From Candidatus Jorgensenbacteria bacterium GW2011_GWA1_48_11 (GTDB lineage: Bacteria > Patescibacteriota > Minisyncoccia > UBA6257 > GWB1-50-10), in contig LCPF01000001.1 in the NCBI GenBank assembly GCA_001003475.1, positions 175,049-234,570 of the forward strand: a DNA stretch of 59,522 nt, in the 5' to 3' direction. Below are positions 49,376 to 57,306 of this stretch, piece by piece. Below the pieces are notes generated by a model. The model worked only from the letters and a program-made list of their open reading frames with translations. It made no database searches and was not told the origin of the DNA. Position 1 is the stretch's first letter. Each line of letters opens with the position of its first letter. A program made the position numbers and the translations under genes.

Positions 49376-50803
49376 ATGAAGCCCAATTTTAGAGGCAAAA
49401 AAGTTTTGGTGATGGGTTTGGGGCTTTTGGGCGGGGGGCTCGCGACCACGAAGTGGCTTTTGAAGCACGGCGCCAAAGTTACGGTGACCGATTTGAAATC
49501 GCGGGAAGTTTTAAAACCGACAATTAAGTCTCTGGGGCCGCTCGTAAGAAAAATAAAGTTGGTTTTGGGCAAACATCAGGAAGACAATTTCAAAATAAAT
49601 GATATCGTGGTGGTAAATCCGGCCGTGCCACGGGAAAGCAAATATTTGACCATAGCCAGAAGAGCTGGAGCTCGAATAGAAAACGACGCCAGTTTATTCT
49701 TCAAATTTTGCAAAAATCCGGTCGTTGCCGTGACCGGCACGCGCGGCAAAACCACGACCGTAAACTGGATTTACCATCTTCTTAGAAAGAAATATCCGCG
49801 CACGGTTTTGGCCGGTAATTCCTCGGACGTGTCGCTTCTGCGGGCCTTGGATAGGTTGGATGGGAAAACGCCGGTTGTAGTCGAGCTTTCTTCCTGGCAA
49901 TTGGAGCTTTTGCCTCAAGCCTGGAAATCACGCCCCGAAGGGGCCCCTTCGGGGCCGCATATCGCGGTCATCACGAATATTTTCCGCGATCACCTGAACC
50001 GCTACCCGTCAATGAAAAGTTATGCTTTAGCCAAGGCCAATATTTTTTTGGATCAAGCCCAAAACGACTTTGTTCTCTTGAATAAAAACAATCTCTGGAC
50101 AAAATTTTTCCAGGAACTTAAACCCCGAAGCCGGATCGTTTATTTCCCCGTTCCCATCGGCCTGAATCCGGAAAAATTCAAGCGGGTTTACGGCCTTCAT
50201 AATTTTTACAATTTAAACGTTGCAATAATCGTGGCGCGACATTTCGGCGTTTCCGGCCAGGAAATTAAAAAAGCTCTAAAAACTCTTCCTCAAATCAAAT
50301 TTCGGCAAGAAACAATCCTTAAAAGAAAAAATTTCGAGATTATAAACGATACCACAGCGACTACTCCCGAAGCGACCATTGCCGCCCTGGAAAGATTCAG
50401 TCGTCCGCCGGCTGGCGGAGAGAAATTGATTTTAATCGCCGGCGGCACGGATAAAAAACTGGATTTTTCCGAGTGGGCGAAGATCGTAAAAAAATACGTG
50501 CGGCCCGAAAACCTTTATTTATTGAACGGCAGCGCGACCAAAAAGATGGTTCGTGTTCTGCAAAGGATCGGCTATTTTAAAAATAGTAAGCCCCAGTTAT
50601 TTGAAGAATTGGCAGAAATTATAAAAAGAATAAAGAATCATGAATTAAGAATTAGGCAGCGCAACGGTCGGAAAGAAGCCGTTATTCCTAATTCGATATT
50701 CGTGATTCTCTTTAGTCCGGGTGCCGCCAGCTTCGAAAAATTCAAGAACGAATTTGACCGCGGCCGGCAATTTGCCAAAATGGCAAAGCAGTATTGGCGC
50801 TAG
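49376..50803 (+). CDS. murD: UDP-N-acetylmuramoyl-L-alanine--D-glutamate ligase
   Basis: Cytoplasmic peptidoglycan ligase. Seen: N-terminal VLVMGLGLLGGGLA, ATP loop AVTGTRGKTTT (118-128), VVELSSWQLE and ITNIFRDHLNRY, and C-terminal IINDTTATTPEATIAAL. 475 aa, complete. An AT-rich micro-repeat (about 50624-50660) encodes an extra loop IKRIKNHELRIRQRNGRK before FVILFSPGAASFEKF. It shows that the cell makes its own peptidoglycan precursor. Confidence 0.95.
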   Translation: MKPNFRGKKVLVMGLGLLGGGLATTKWLLKHGAKVTVTDLKSREVLKPTIKSLGPLVRKIKLVLGKHQEDNFKINDIVVVNPAVPRESKYLTIARRAGARIENDASLFFKFCKNPVVAVTGTRGKTTTVNWIYHLLRKKYPRTVLAGNSSDVSLLRALDRLDGKTPVVVELSSWQLELLPQAWKSRPEGAPSGPHIAVITNIFRDHLNRYPSMKSYALAKANIFLDQAQNDFVLLNKNNLWTKFFQELKPRSRIVYFPVPIGLNPEKFKRVYGLHNFYNLNVAIIVARHFGVSGQEIKKALKTLPQIKFRQETILKRKNFEIINDTTATTPEATIAALERFSRPPAGGEKLILIAGGTDKKLDFSEWAKIVKKYVRPENLYLLNGSATKKMVRVLQRIGYFKNSKPQLFEELAEIIKRIKNHELRIRQRNGRKEAVIPNSIFVILFSPGAASFEKFKNEFDRGRQFAKMAKQYWR

Positions 50804-50869
50804 TTTTTGATTTGCAATTTAAACCTCCCGCTTCTATTCTTTATTCAGACCCTTTGGCGGAGGCACTCC

Positions 50870-51115
50870 ATGCCCCAGGCGTTGATGGAGGCTTACAAAG
50901 CCATCTTCGGCCACGAGCCCGAACCGCGAAGAAAGATAGCCGATCTCGCGGCGTTGGTGAGAGCAGTGGCCGGAGGCTTTGTCGCGACCGATCACGGCCG
51001 GGATCTCGGCGAAAGATGTCTCTTCGAGGTTCAAGCCTTCGAAGACTTCCTGCCGCACGAAGTCTATTCCTACGCCTGTCGCGAGCTCAACGCTCGGCTT
51101 TCGCGGGCCGCTTGA
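50870..51115 (+). CDS. small soluble hypothetical protein
   Basis: An 81-residue helical protein (MPQALMEAYKAIFGHEPEPRRK...). ATG 50870 is chosen for the GGAGG 6 nt upstream. Third positions are GC-rich, as in 39962 and 40739. A possible promoter is TTGCAA with 17 nt to TATTCT (about 50813-50841). No family recognised. Confidence 0.6.
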   Translation: MPQALMEAYKAIFGHEPEPRRKIADLAALVRAVAGGFVATDHGRDLGERCLFEVQAFEDFLPHEVYSYACRELNARLSRAA

Positions 51116-51136
51116 GCCAGTTCGGGTGCGCCCAAG

Positions 51137-51166
51137 AGAAAACGGCCGCTCCATTCGGGGCGGCCG
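51137..51166 (-). terminator. intrinsic terminator of hsp20
   Basis: Stem CGGCCGC/GCGGCCG with a 10-nt loop. On the minus strand it is followed by TTTTCTCTT, 10 nt after the hsp20 stop. It may also stop the convergent 50870 transcript. Confidence 0.75.
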
Positions 51167-51175
51167 CTTCACGTT

Positions 51176-51619
51176 TTAATCGAATTTAACTTTCAATTTC
51201 TTCGCTTTTTTCCGGTCCAGCTTCGGCATTTTGATCGTGAGTATTCCGTTTTTGAGGTTGGCCGTCGATTTTTCCGGATCCACTTCCTGCGGCAGGATAA
51301 TGGAGCGGGAAAATTTTCCCCAGAAACACTCCTGGTAAAAATAGTCTTTTTCTTCGATGGTTTCGGATTTTTCCCGATGGCCGCGGACGGTCACGGATTC
51401 GTTCGTGATGTTGATTTCGAGGTCGTCGGCCGAGACGCCCGCCACCGGTGATTGGACGATGACGTAATCTTTGTCTTGATAAACATCCACCGTAAGCTGG
51501 CCCTCGCCGTCATCGTCATTCGAGCTCGGCGCCGACTCGTCGGTTTCGATCTTCAAAGGGGCGGCGGCCGTGCGGGCCTTGGCCAATTCCACGAAAATGT
51601 CGTCTTTGTTTTCTGCCAT
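51176..51619 (-). CDS. Hsp20/alpha-crystallin small heat-shock protein
   Basis: A 147-residue holdase. A short acidic N-terminus precedes the alpha-crystallin domain (about 42-140, QLTVDVYQDKDYVIVQSPVAGVSADDLEI) with the closing motif ANLKNGILTIKMPK. Complete, leaderless promoter. Confidence 0.95.
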   Translation of the reverse strand: MAENKDDIFVELAKARTAAAPLKIETDESAPSSNDDDGEGQLTVDVYQDKDYVIVQSPVAGVSADDLEINITNESVTVRGHREKSETIEEKDYFYQECFWGKFSRSIILPQEVDPEKSTANLKNGILTIKMPKLDRKKAKKLKVKFD

Positions 51620-51626
51620 GGCTTAT

Positions 51627-51632
51627 ATTATA
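51627..51632 (-). promoter_or_regulatory. extended -10 box of hsp20, leaderless
   Basis: TGA-TATAAT on the minus strand (TATAAT 51632-51627), then 7 nt to ATG 51619. The -35 is weak. It overlaps the end of the prsW-like gene. Confidence 0.65.
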
Positions 51633-52331
51633 TCACAAGGCGTCTTTGACCGAACGTAGTTTTTCAAAGTCAATAAAAACGAAGAAAGCGATGAATACCA
51701 AAAAAATACTCGGAAAAATCAAGTTGAAGTCCTGGAAAAGCAGGACTACGTAATTGAAAAAAGCGTGGATGAGAGTAACGAGCAGGACCGCCGGCGTTAG
51801 GAAGCTTTTGGGCGATTTACGGAGCAGGCCCTTGGCCCAGTAATAGCCCAGGAGGCCGGAAGTTAAAGCGTGAAGCATGGTTGCGCCGACAAAACGGACA
51901 GAAAGGACGGTGAGGGCGTTTGAGGTGGCGAAAACGTTCGCGGCATCAAGGCTGTTGCCGGTGATGAAGATGTTTTCTATCGTTGCAAAGCCTAAGGCGG
52001 CCGTAATCATGTAAACCATGGCATCGATCGGTTCGTCAAAAGCCGGGTTTTTGCGAACAGCCACGTAAGCGGCCAAAAATTTGAAAATTTCCTCAAAAAG
52101 AGCGAGACCAACGATTAAAACCAGCTCGCTTAAGGGCAAGGCCACGGTCAGTTTTTGAAAAAAAATCTGGATTAGAAGAGTCGGGACGCTCGCGAGGCCG
52201 CCCAAACAAAAGACGTAGAGGATCATTTTTTTTGGTTCGGGGTGGATGTCTTCGCGGAGAAAGAATAAGAGCCAAATCAGAGCCGGGAGAAAAGCGGCCA
52301 AAAAAAACAAAAAGATAGTGAGGATTACCAT
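51633..52331 (-). CDS. PrsW family intramembrane metalloprotease
   Basis: A 232-residue polytopic membrane protein (about seven helices). PrsW signatures: REDIHPEPKK (residues 26-35), FEEIFKFLAAY (about 84-94), GFATIENIFI and MLHALTSGLLGYYWAKG. These Glu and His residues form the metal site. In Bacillus PrsW cleaves an anti-sigma factor; the substrate here is unknown. It overlaps valS by 7 nt. Confidence 0.9.
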   Translation of the reverse strand: MVILTIFLFFLAAFLPALIWLLFFLREDIHPEPKKMILYVFCLGGLASVPTLLIQIFFQKLTVALPLSELVLIVGLALFEEIFKFLAAYVAVRKNPAFDEPIDAMVYMITAALGFATIENIFITGNSLDAANVFATSNALTVLSVRFVGATMLHALTSGLLGYYWAKGLLRKSPKSFLTPAVLLVTLIHAFFNYVVLLFQDFNLIFPSIFLVFIAFFVFIDFEKLRSVKDAL

Positions 52332-54517
52332 TCGGTTACGATAAGAAGGTTTTTATCCGGCAGGTGACTCCAAATTTCCTCGGTTACGAAGGGCAGGAAA
52401 GGATGAAGCGTCTTGAGCGATTCACGGAGGACGAGATTAAGGATTTGTTTGGTGCTTTCCGAAGTTTTTTCGTCTTGGAGCTGGGCTTTGGATTTTTCAA
52501 GATAGGTATCGCAGAAATCATGCCAGAAGAAGTCGTAAAGTCCCCGTAAGGCCTTGCTGAATTCGAAAGTCTCGATGTATTTTTCGGTTTTTTTCTTAAT
52601 TGAGGCTGCAGCCGCGATGATTTTTTTGTCCGCCGGCGTCAGATTTTTAATTTGCTTTAATCCATTAAAATCAGCATTGATCCGCGAAGGTTTGTTTTCA
52701 AGAACAAACCTTGAAGCATTCCAGATCTTATTGGCGAATTTTCGGCCGGCCGTGACCGCGGTTTCGTCCCAGCGGATGTCCTGCTGGGTGGCCTGCCAGA
52801 CAACGGCAAAGCGGGTGGCGTCAGCGCCGAATTGGTTGATGTAATGCATCGGATCAATCCCCGTGCCCAGACTCTTGGACATTCTTTTGCCCTCCTTGGT
52901 CAAAATCGTGCCGTGGATGAGGACATTTTTGAAAGGCACTTCGCCCTTGAATTCCAAACCGGAGAAAATCATGCGGGCGTCCCATAAGTTAAGGATTTCG
53001 CGGGCGTTCGAAACAAGATCGCCGGGATAATATTTTTTCACGTCAGCTTCCGAAAGTCCGGCAAAAGGCCAAAGAGCCGAAGAAAACCAGGTGTCCAAGA
53101 CATCGGCCGCTCTTTCCATTTTGCAGTTTTTACAAAAAGGACATTGTTTTGGTTTATTTTCCGCAACAATAAATTTATCCGCAAATTGAAAATAAATTCT
53201 CTTTTTACCATCCTCTTTAAAAGAATCATCATCTTTATAGGAGCCCACCGAGCCGCTGGTAACGACTAGGTCTTTTTTGCAAAACCAGATAGGAAGTTGG
53301 TGACCCCACCAAATCTGGCGGGAAATTGTCCAGTCGCGGATGTTTCCTAGCCAGTCAAAGTAGGACCGCTCGAAATTCTTGGGTTGGATTTTCACTTTTT
53401 TTGTTTTCACGGCCGCGAGCGCCATTTTTGCCAACTCCCCCATTTTTAAAAACCACTGGTTTGAAGGAATCGGTTCGATGGCGTTGCCCGAGCGGTAGCA
53501 GACCGCAACCCGATGCTCGTAAGGCTCCTCCCCAGCCAGGCGGCCTTCGTTTTTGAGTCGGGCCACGATTAATTGACGCGCTTCTTCGGTTTTCATCCCC
53601 TGGTATTCGCCGGCCTGGGCGCTCATCCGGCCGCGTTCATCGATTACCTGGATGGTTTCGAGTTTGTGTCTTTGGCCGATTTCGAAATCCAGGACATCAT
53701 GGGCCGGCGTCACTTTGACCGCGCCCGTGCCGAAATCCATGTCGATCGCCTTGTCGGCAATAACCGGGATTTCCCGCTCCGTTATCGGCAAGGTTATTTT
53801 CCTGCCGATCCATTTTGAATATCTTTTGTCTTTTGGATTCACGGCTACGGCCGTATCGCCGAGCATTGTTTCGGGCCGGGTCGTCGCCACAATCAATCCA
53901 TCGGCGTATTTAATGTGCCAAAGGAAAGTTTTTTCGTCTTTGTATTCCAGTTCCAGTTCGGAAAGGCTCGTGCCGCAGCGCGGACACCAATTCACGGTGC
54001 GGAGCCCTTGGTAGATCCAGCCTTTTTTGTAGTAATACAAAAAAGCCTTTTTAACGCCCTCGGCATAAGCCGGATCGAGCGTGAATCTCGTTCGCGACCA
54101 GTCGGCCGAAACGCCGAGTTTCTTCAACTGGTCTAGGATAATGCCGCCGTATTTTTCTTTCCATTCCCAGACCCGCTCAATGAATTTTTCCCGGCCCAGA
54201 TCAAACCGGCTTTTACCTTCTTTCTTGAGTTCTTTTTCCACCACGTATTGGGTAGAAATGCCGGCGTGGTCAGTGCCGGGCAGCCAGAGGGTTCTGCGGC
54301 CGCGCATGCGGTGGTAGCGGATGAGGATGTCCGGCGCAGTATTATCCAGGGCGTGGCCCATATGCAAGGAGCCCGTGATATTGGGCAGGGGCATGTAGAC
54401 GATGTAGTTTTTGGATCGCTTGCCGGGCAGGTTGTCCGGATTGAAATAGCCGGATTTCAACCACTTTTCGTAGATTTTCGGTTCAGCCAGCTTCGGGTCG
54501 TAGGGTTTATCGAACAT
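52325..54517 (-). CDS. valS: valyl-tRNA synthetase (compact)
   Basis: Class I synthetase that charges tRNA-Val. Signatures: PLPNITGSLHMGH (HIGH motif, residues 43-55), editing domain with VATTRPETMLGDTAV and KVTPAHDVLDFEIG, KRMSKSLGTGIDP (KMSKS motif). At 730 aa it is ~150-200 residues shorter than typical bacterial ValRS, mainly because the C-terminal coiled-coil is absent. The gene ends normally, so the short form is probably genuine. Confidence 0.96.
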   Translation of the reverse strand: MFDKPYDPKLAEPKIYEKWLKSGYFNPDNLPGKRSKNYIVYMPLPNITGSLHMGHALDNTAPDILIRYHRMRGRRTLWLPGTDHAGISTQYVVEKELKKEGKSRFDLGREKFIERVWEWKEKYGGIILDQLKKLGVSADWSRTRFTLDPAYAEGVKKAFLYYYKKGWIYQGLRTVNWCPRCGTSLSELELEYKDEKTFLWHIKYADGLIVATTRPETMLGDTAVAVNPKDKRYSKWIGRKITLPITEREIPVIADKAIDMDFGTGAVKVTPAHDVLDFEIGQRHKLETIQVIDERGRMSAQAGEYQGMKTEEARQLIVARLKNEGRLAGEEPYEHRVAVCYRSGNAIEPIPSNQWFLKMGELAKMALAAVKTKKVKIQPKNFERSYFDWLGNIRDWTISRQIWWGHQLPIWFCKKDLVVTSGSVGSYKDDDSFKEDGKKRIYFQFADKFIVAENKPKQCPFCKNCKMERAADVLDTWFSSALWPFAGLSEADVKKYYPGDLVSNAREILNLWDARMIFSGLEFKGEVPFKNVLIHGTILTKEGKRMSKSLGTGIDPMHYINQFGADATRFAVVWQATQQDIRWDETAVTAGRKFANKIWNASRFVLENKPSRINADFNGLKQIKNLTPADKKIIAAAASIKKKTEKYIETFEFSKALRGLYDFFWHDFCDTYLEKSKAQLQDEKTSESTKQILNLVLRESLKTLHPFLPFVTEEIWSHLPDKNLLIVTEW

Positions 54518-54524
54518 CCAGTTA

Positions 54525-54530
54525 ATTATA
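54525..54530 (-). promoter_or_regulatory. -10 box of valS, leaderless
   Basis: TATAAT on the minus strand (54530-54525), then 7 nt to ATG 54517. No good -35 was found. Confidence 0.6.
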
Positions 54531-54625
54531 AATTCAAACTTGTTTTAGCGCTAATTTCCGGCAGGGCTTGTTAAAAGACGGCAGCGGGATAAGATTATAA
54601 AAAGGGTCGATATTTTGATAAAAAT

Positions 54626-55009
54626 ATGCCAATCGAAAAACCAACAGCAGAACAAGGGCCGCAATTAACAAAACGAGAAGTTATTGACCGATTAAATGAA
54701 AGGGAAAAAGAGCTTTTTGGTTCGGTACGGCTTGGATCAAAAACCGTTGAAGAAAAAGATGCGGAAGCGGAAATAATGGCGGAAGCGGGCGACGCAATGT
54801 ATCTAGCAAATCTTTTGTCGGGAGAGGGGTTATGGGAAGGGGAACCAGCTGATCTTTTGGCGGTGCTGGAGAGGAAAGTGGCTTTGCGAGAAGAAATTAA
54901 GGCGGGCCGTAGGGAAGATAAAAGGTGGGCCAGTTCAACGCCCGTGGAAAAAGAGATAGAAGATTTGCGAAGGCAAATTGGGATTTTAAGGGAAGCCGCC
55001 GGTTTATAA
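54626..55009 (+). CDS. hypothetical charged protein
   Basis: A 127-residue, strongly charged, helix-forming protein (REVIDRLNEREKELFGSVRLGSKTVEEKDAEAEIMAEAGDAMYLANLL). No membrane segment, no recognised family. Possible promoter TTGTTA, 16 nt, TAAGAT (54569-54596) with a ~24-nt leader. Confidence 0.6.
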   Translation: MPIEKPTAEQGPQLTKREVIDRLNEREKELFGSVRLGSKTVEEKDAEAEIMAEAGDAMYLANLLSGEGLWEGEPADLLAVLERKVALREEIKAGRREDKRWASSTPVEKEIEDLRRQIGILREAAGL

Positions 55010-55109
55010 GTTCAAATTCGCCTGGGCGCGGATTTGCGAGTTGTTCGACTCCATAAATAGAATCATTGATACCCCTCGCGGTATTTAGGCAGGTTAATAT
55101 AATATCTGA

Positions 55110-55131
55110 GTGCTATGCTATAGCATAGCAC
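55110..55131. repeat. 22-bp perfect palindrome
   Basis: Each half is GTGCTATGCTA or its complement, with no spacer. Flanks ATCT/AGAT extend the symmetry imperfectly to ~36 bp. It lies ~40 nt after the tsaD stop, with TATAAT just upstream on the plus strand (about 55098-55103). No T-tract, so it is not a standard terminator. The rest of 55010-55168 shows no gene. Confidence 0.75.
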
Positions 55132-55168
55132 CTAGATATAGAGTAAAAAGAGAATAATAAACCTCGAA

Positions 55169-56185
55169 TTATAAATTAAGATTGGCGTTGGCTTTGATAG
55201 GTCTGTTTTTCTTCTGGAGGAATTGTATATAAGCCGCGACGGCGATCATTGTGGCGTTGTCGGTGTTGAATTTTATCGGCGGCACAAAGAAATTAACTTT
55301 TAATTTATAACTCATAACCGATAACTCTTTACGGATGGATTTATTGGCCGCCACGCCGCCGGAAAGCAGAACAGATTTAGCCCTGAATTCTTTCACGGCT
55401 CTTGCGGTTTTCGTGATTAAGACGTCAGAGGCGGCTTTTTGGAAAGAAGCGGCCACGTCGGCTTTTTTTGCTTTGGGGTTGTCGCGTAAGTAATACAAGA
55501 CCGACGTTTTTAGTCCGGAAAAACTGAATTCATAGTTCTTGTCATTGAGCATCGGTCGAGGAAAAGAAATCGCTTCTGGGTCGCCGACTCGGGCCAGTTT
55601 TTCTATTTGTGGGCCGCCCGGGTAGGGCAATTCAAGCATTCGTGCGGCCTTGTCAAAAGCTTCGCCCACGGCGTCATCGCGGGTTTCGCCGAGTTTTTCC
55701 CACCGGGTCAGGGATTTCATTAGCAGTAGAATCGTGTGGCCGCCGCTTACCACAAGGCCGATGGCAGGAAACAGGTTTTTAATGCCGGTTTTTTGCTTTT
55801 TGTATTCCAGAGAGAGAAGAAAACTATAAAGATGGCCCTCTAGGTGGTTCGCGCCGATGAATTTTGCTTTCGGAAAAATATTTTTGTGCAGTTCCTTGGC
55901 GAAATTAACGCCCGTCCAAAGCGCCGGTTCCAGGCCCGGCCCGACCGTCACGGCCAGTAAATCTATTTTTGGCTTTCCAAGTTTCTTAAAAAGAATCGGC
56001 AGGTTTTTGAGATGCTCGCGTTTGGCCAGGTTCGGCACTACACCACCCCAGTGGGCGTGAATGGCGGTTTGGGAAGAAACGATATTTTTCAAAATCCGGA
56101 ATTTCGGCGATTTTAAGCCGCCTTTCGCTTCGACCAGAGCCAGGGCGGTTTCATCGCAGGAAGTTTCAATGGCTAAAATTTTCAT
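55169..56185 (-). CDS. tsaD: tRNA N6-adenosine threonylcarbamoyltransferase TsaD
   Basis: Transfers the threonylcarbamoyl group to A37 of ANN-decoding tRNAs. Seen: IETSCDETALALVE (residues 5-18), HAHWGGVVPNLAKREH, NHLEGHLYSFLLS (metal histidines) and VSGGHTILL. 338 aa. A micro-repeat (about 55285-55330) encodes the loop ELSVMSYKLKVNF. Its target A37 occurs in the tRNA-Ile at 33583. Confidence 0.95.
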   Translation of the reverse strand: MKILAIETSCDETALALVEAKGGLKSPKFRILKNIVSSQTAIHAHWGGVVPNLAKREHLKNLPILFKKLGKPKIDLLAVTVGPGLEPALWTGVNFAKELHKNIFPKAKFIGANHLEGHLYSFLLSLEYKKQKTGIKNLFPAIGLVVSGGHTILLLMKSLTRWEKLGETRDDAVGEAFDKAARMLELPYPGGPQIEKLARVGDPEAISFPRPMLNDKNYEFSFSGLKTSVLYYLRDNPKAKKADVAASFQKAASDVLITKTARAVKEFRAKSVLLSGGVAANKSIRKELSVMSYKLKVNFFVPPIKFNTDNATMIAVAAYIQFLQKKNRPIKANANLNL

Positions 56186-56192
56186 ATTGTCT

Positions 56193-56221
56193 TATAATAC
56201 TGGTAAATACTCATGATTCAA
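56193..56221. promoter_or_regulatory. divergent tsaD/doxX promoter region
   Basis: Minus strand: TTGAAT (56221-56216), 16-nt spacer, TATTAT (56199-56194), then 8 nt to the tsaD ATG. Plus strand: TATAAT (56193-56198), 14 nt before the doxX-like ATG. The two -10 boxes coincide. Confidence 0.65.
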
Positions 56222-56614
56222 CCCTTGTTGGTGTTCAGCGATTGGGGAATTTTTATCCTGCGGGTGGCTTTGGGCTTGATTTTGGTCGCGCAAGGCTGGC
56301 CGAAGATAAAAAATATCAAAAACATGTCTGGCCGGACAGGCGAGACGTTCAAGCCGGGAATCTTGGGGGCGACAGCGGCATCGCTTACGGAATTCGTGGG
56401 CGGTTTGTGTCTGATTTTCGGATTTTTAACACAAGTCGCCGCCTTTTTCGTGGCCATCGAGTTTCTGGCCATTATTTTCAAGGTCAAGAAAGAGAAATCA
56501 CCGGTTGACGGTTTTGAATTAAACCTCCTGGTCTTGGCTTCGGCTTTGATTCTTTTAACTCTGGGGAGCGGCGGCGTCAGCCTCGATAATTATCTCGGCA
56601 TTCTTCTTTATTGA
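56213..56614 (+). CDS. DoxX family membrane protein
   Basis: A 133-residue protein with four hydrophobic helices (about 10-27, 49-70, 74-91, 103-121). The start RVALGLILVAQGWPKIKN and the FVGGLCLIFGFLTQVAAFFVAIEF segment are typical of DoxX-like proteins. Members take part in redox or quinone-linked membrane functions; the role here is unknown. Confidence 0.88.
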   Translation: MIQPLLVFSDWGIFILRVALGLILVAQGWPKIKNIKNMSGRTGETFKPGILGATAASLTEFVGGLCLIFGFLTQVAAFFVAIEFLAIIFKVKKEKSPVDGFELNLLVLASALILLTLGSGGVSLDNYLGILLY

Positions 56615-56620
56615 TTTCTT

Positions 56621-56770
56621 TTGAATCCCCCGCACAAAAAGGATAGGCAATTATTCCCGAAGTCAGGATGTTTTAATTCATCAGACGGTATGTGTTTACG
56701 AGACGAAAGATTTCAAGAACTTAATCAAGGTATTGTGTTAGCTTCGCAATCCCTTTTGTGTGGGGAATGA
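56621..56770 (+). CDS. possible small ORF coupled to recO
   Basis: TTG 56621 opens 49 codons (NPPHKKDRQLFPKSGCFNSS...) that end in TGA 56768-56770 overlapping the recO ATG (ATGA), the coupling seen at many real gene pairs here. No SD or recognisable family. It could be a real leader protein or a gene remnant. Confidence 0.3.
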   Translation: MNPPHKKDRQLFPKSGCFNSSDGMCLRDERFQELNQGIVLASQSLLCGE

Positions 56771-57303
56771 AGGAATATTTAACCCAAGCGATAGTTTTAA
56801 GGGTTAGCCCGCGGGGCGAATTTGACCGCTTTTTGGATCTGTACACGAAGGTTTTGGGTCGAGTCGGGGCGCGGGTCATTGGCGGCCGGCGGATTCTTTC
56901 CAAGCTTTCGCCTCATCTGCAGGATTTGACGTTGACGAACGTACGGCTCGTTAAGAAGGGCGGTTTTACGGTCACGGATGCTTTGGTGCAGGACCGGCTT
57001 TTGTTATTGAAAAAACACCCAAGTGATTTCGTCAAAGCCCAAGATTTGATTTTTCTGATCCGGGAGCTTGTACCCAAGGCGGCGCCGGACATCCGCTTGT
57101 GGCATGAAGTCGTCCGCGCTCTCCAAACTAGCCATTGGAATTTTCGGATTTTCCTGAAGCTTTTGGGTTATGATCCGGTTGGGGCGGCCTGCGAAGTTTG
57201 CGGTGCAAAAAAGGTAACCGCTTTTTATCCGAGTGATCAATCTTTTCTTTGCCTCAAATGTTCTGGGAAATTCCCGAAGAATAGGCTAGTATTAATAGGT
57301 TAA
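56767..57303 (+). CDS. recO: DNA repair protein RecO (short)
   Basis: RecFOR-pathway mediator that helps load RecA. An N-terminal OB fold (EYLTQAIVLRVSPRGEFDRFLDLYTK) is followed by a helical domain and a C-terminal zinc-binding pattern CEVCGAKKVTAFYPSDQSFLCLKCSG. 178 aa from ATG 56767, shorter than the usual ~240 aa. It is followed 3 nt later by the large surface protein gene. Confidence 0.9.
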   Translation: MKEYLTQAIVLRVSPRGEFDRFLDLYTKVLGRVGARVIGGRRILSKLSPHLQDLTLTNVRLVKKGGFTVTDALVQDRLLLLKKHPSDFVKAQDLIFLIRELVPKAAPDIRLWHEVVRALQTSHWNFRIFLKLLGYDPVGAACEVCGAKKVTAFYPSDQSFLCLKCSGKFPKNRLVLIG

Positions 57304-57306
57304 ACC

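Noticed and set aside
55110-55131. Palindrome read as a tsaD terminator
   Set aside because: There is no spacer for a loop and no T-tract on the minus strand after it.
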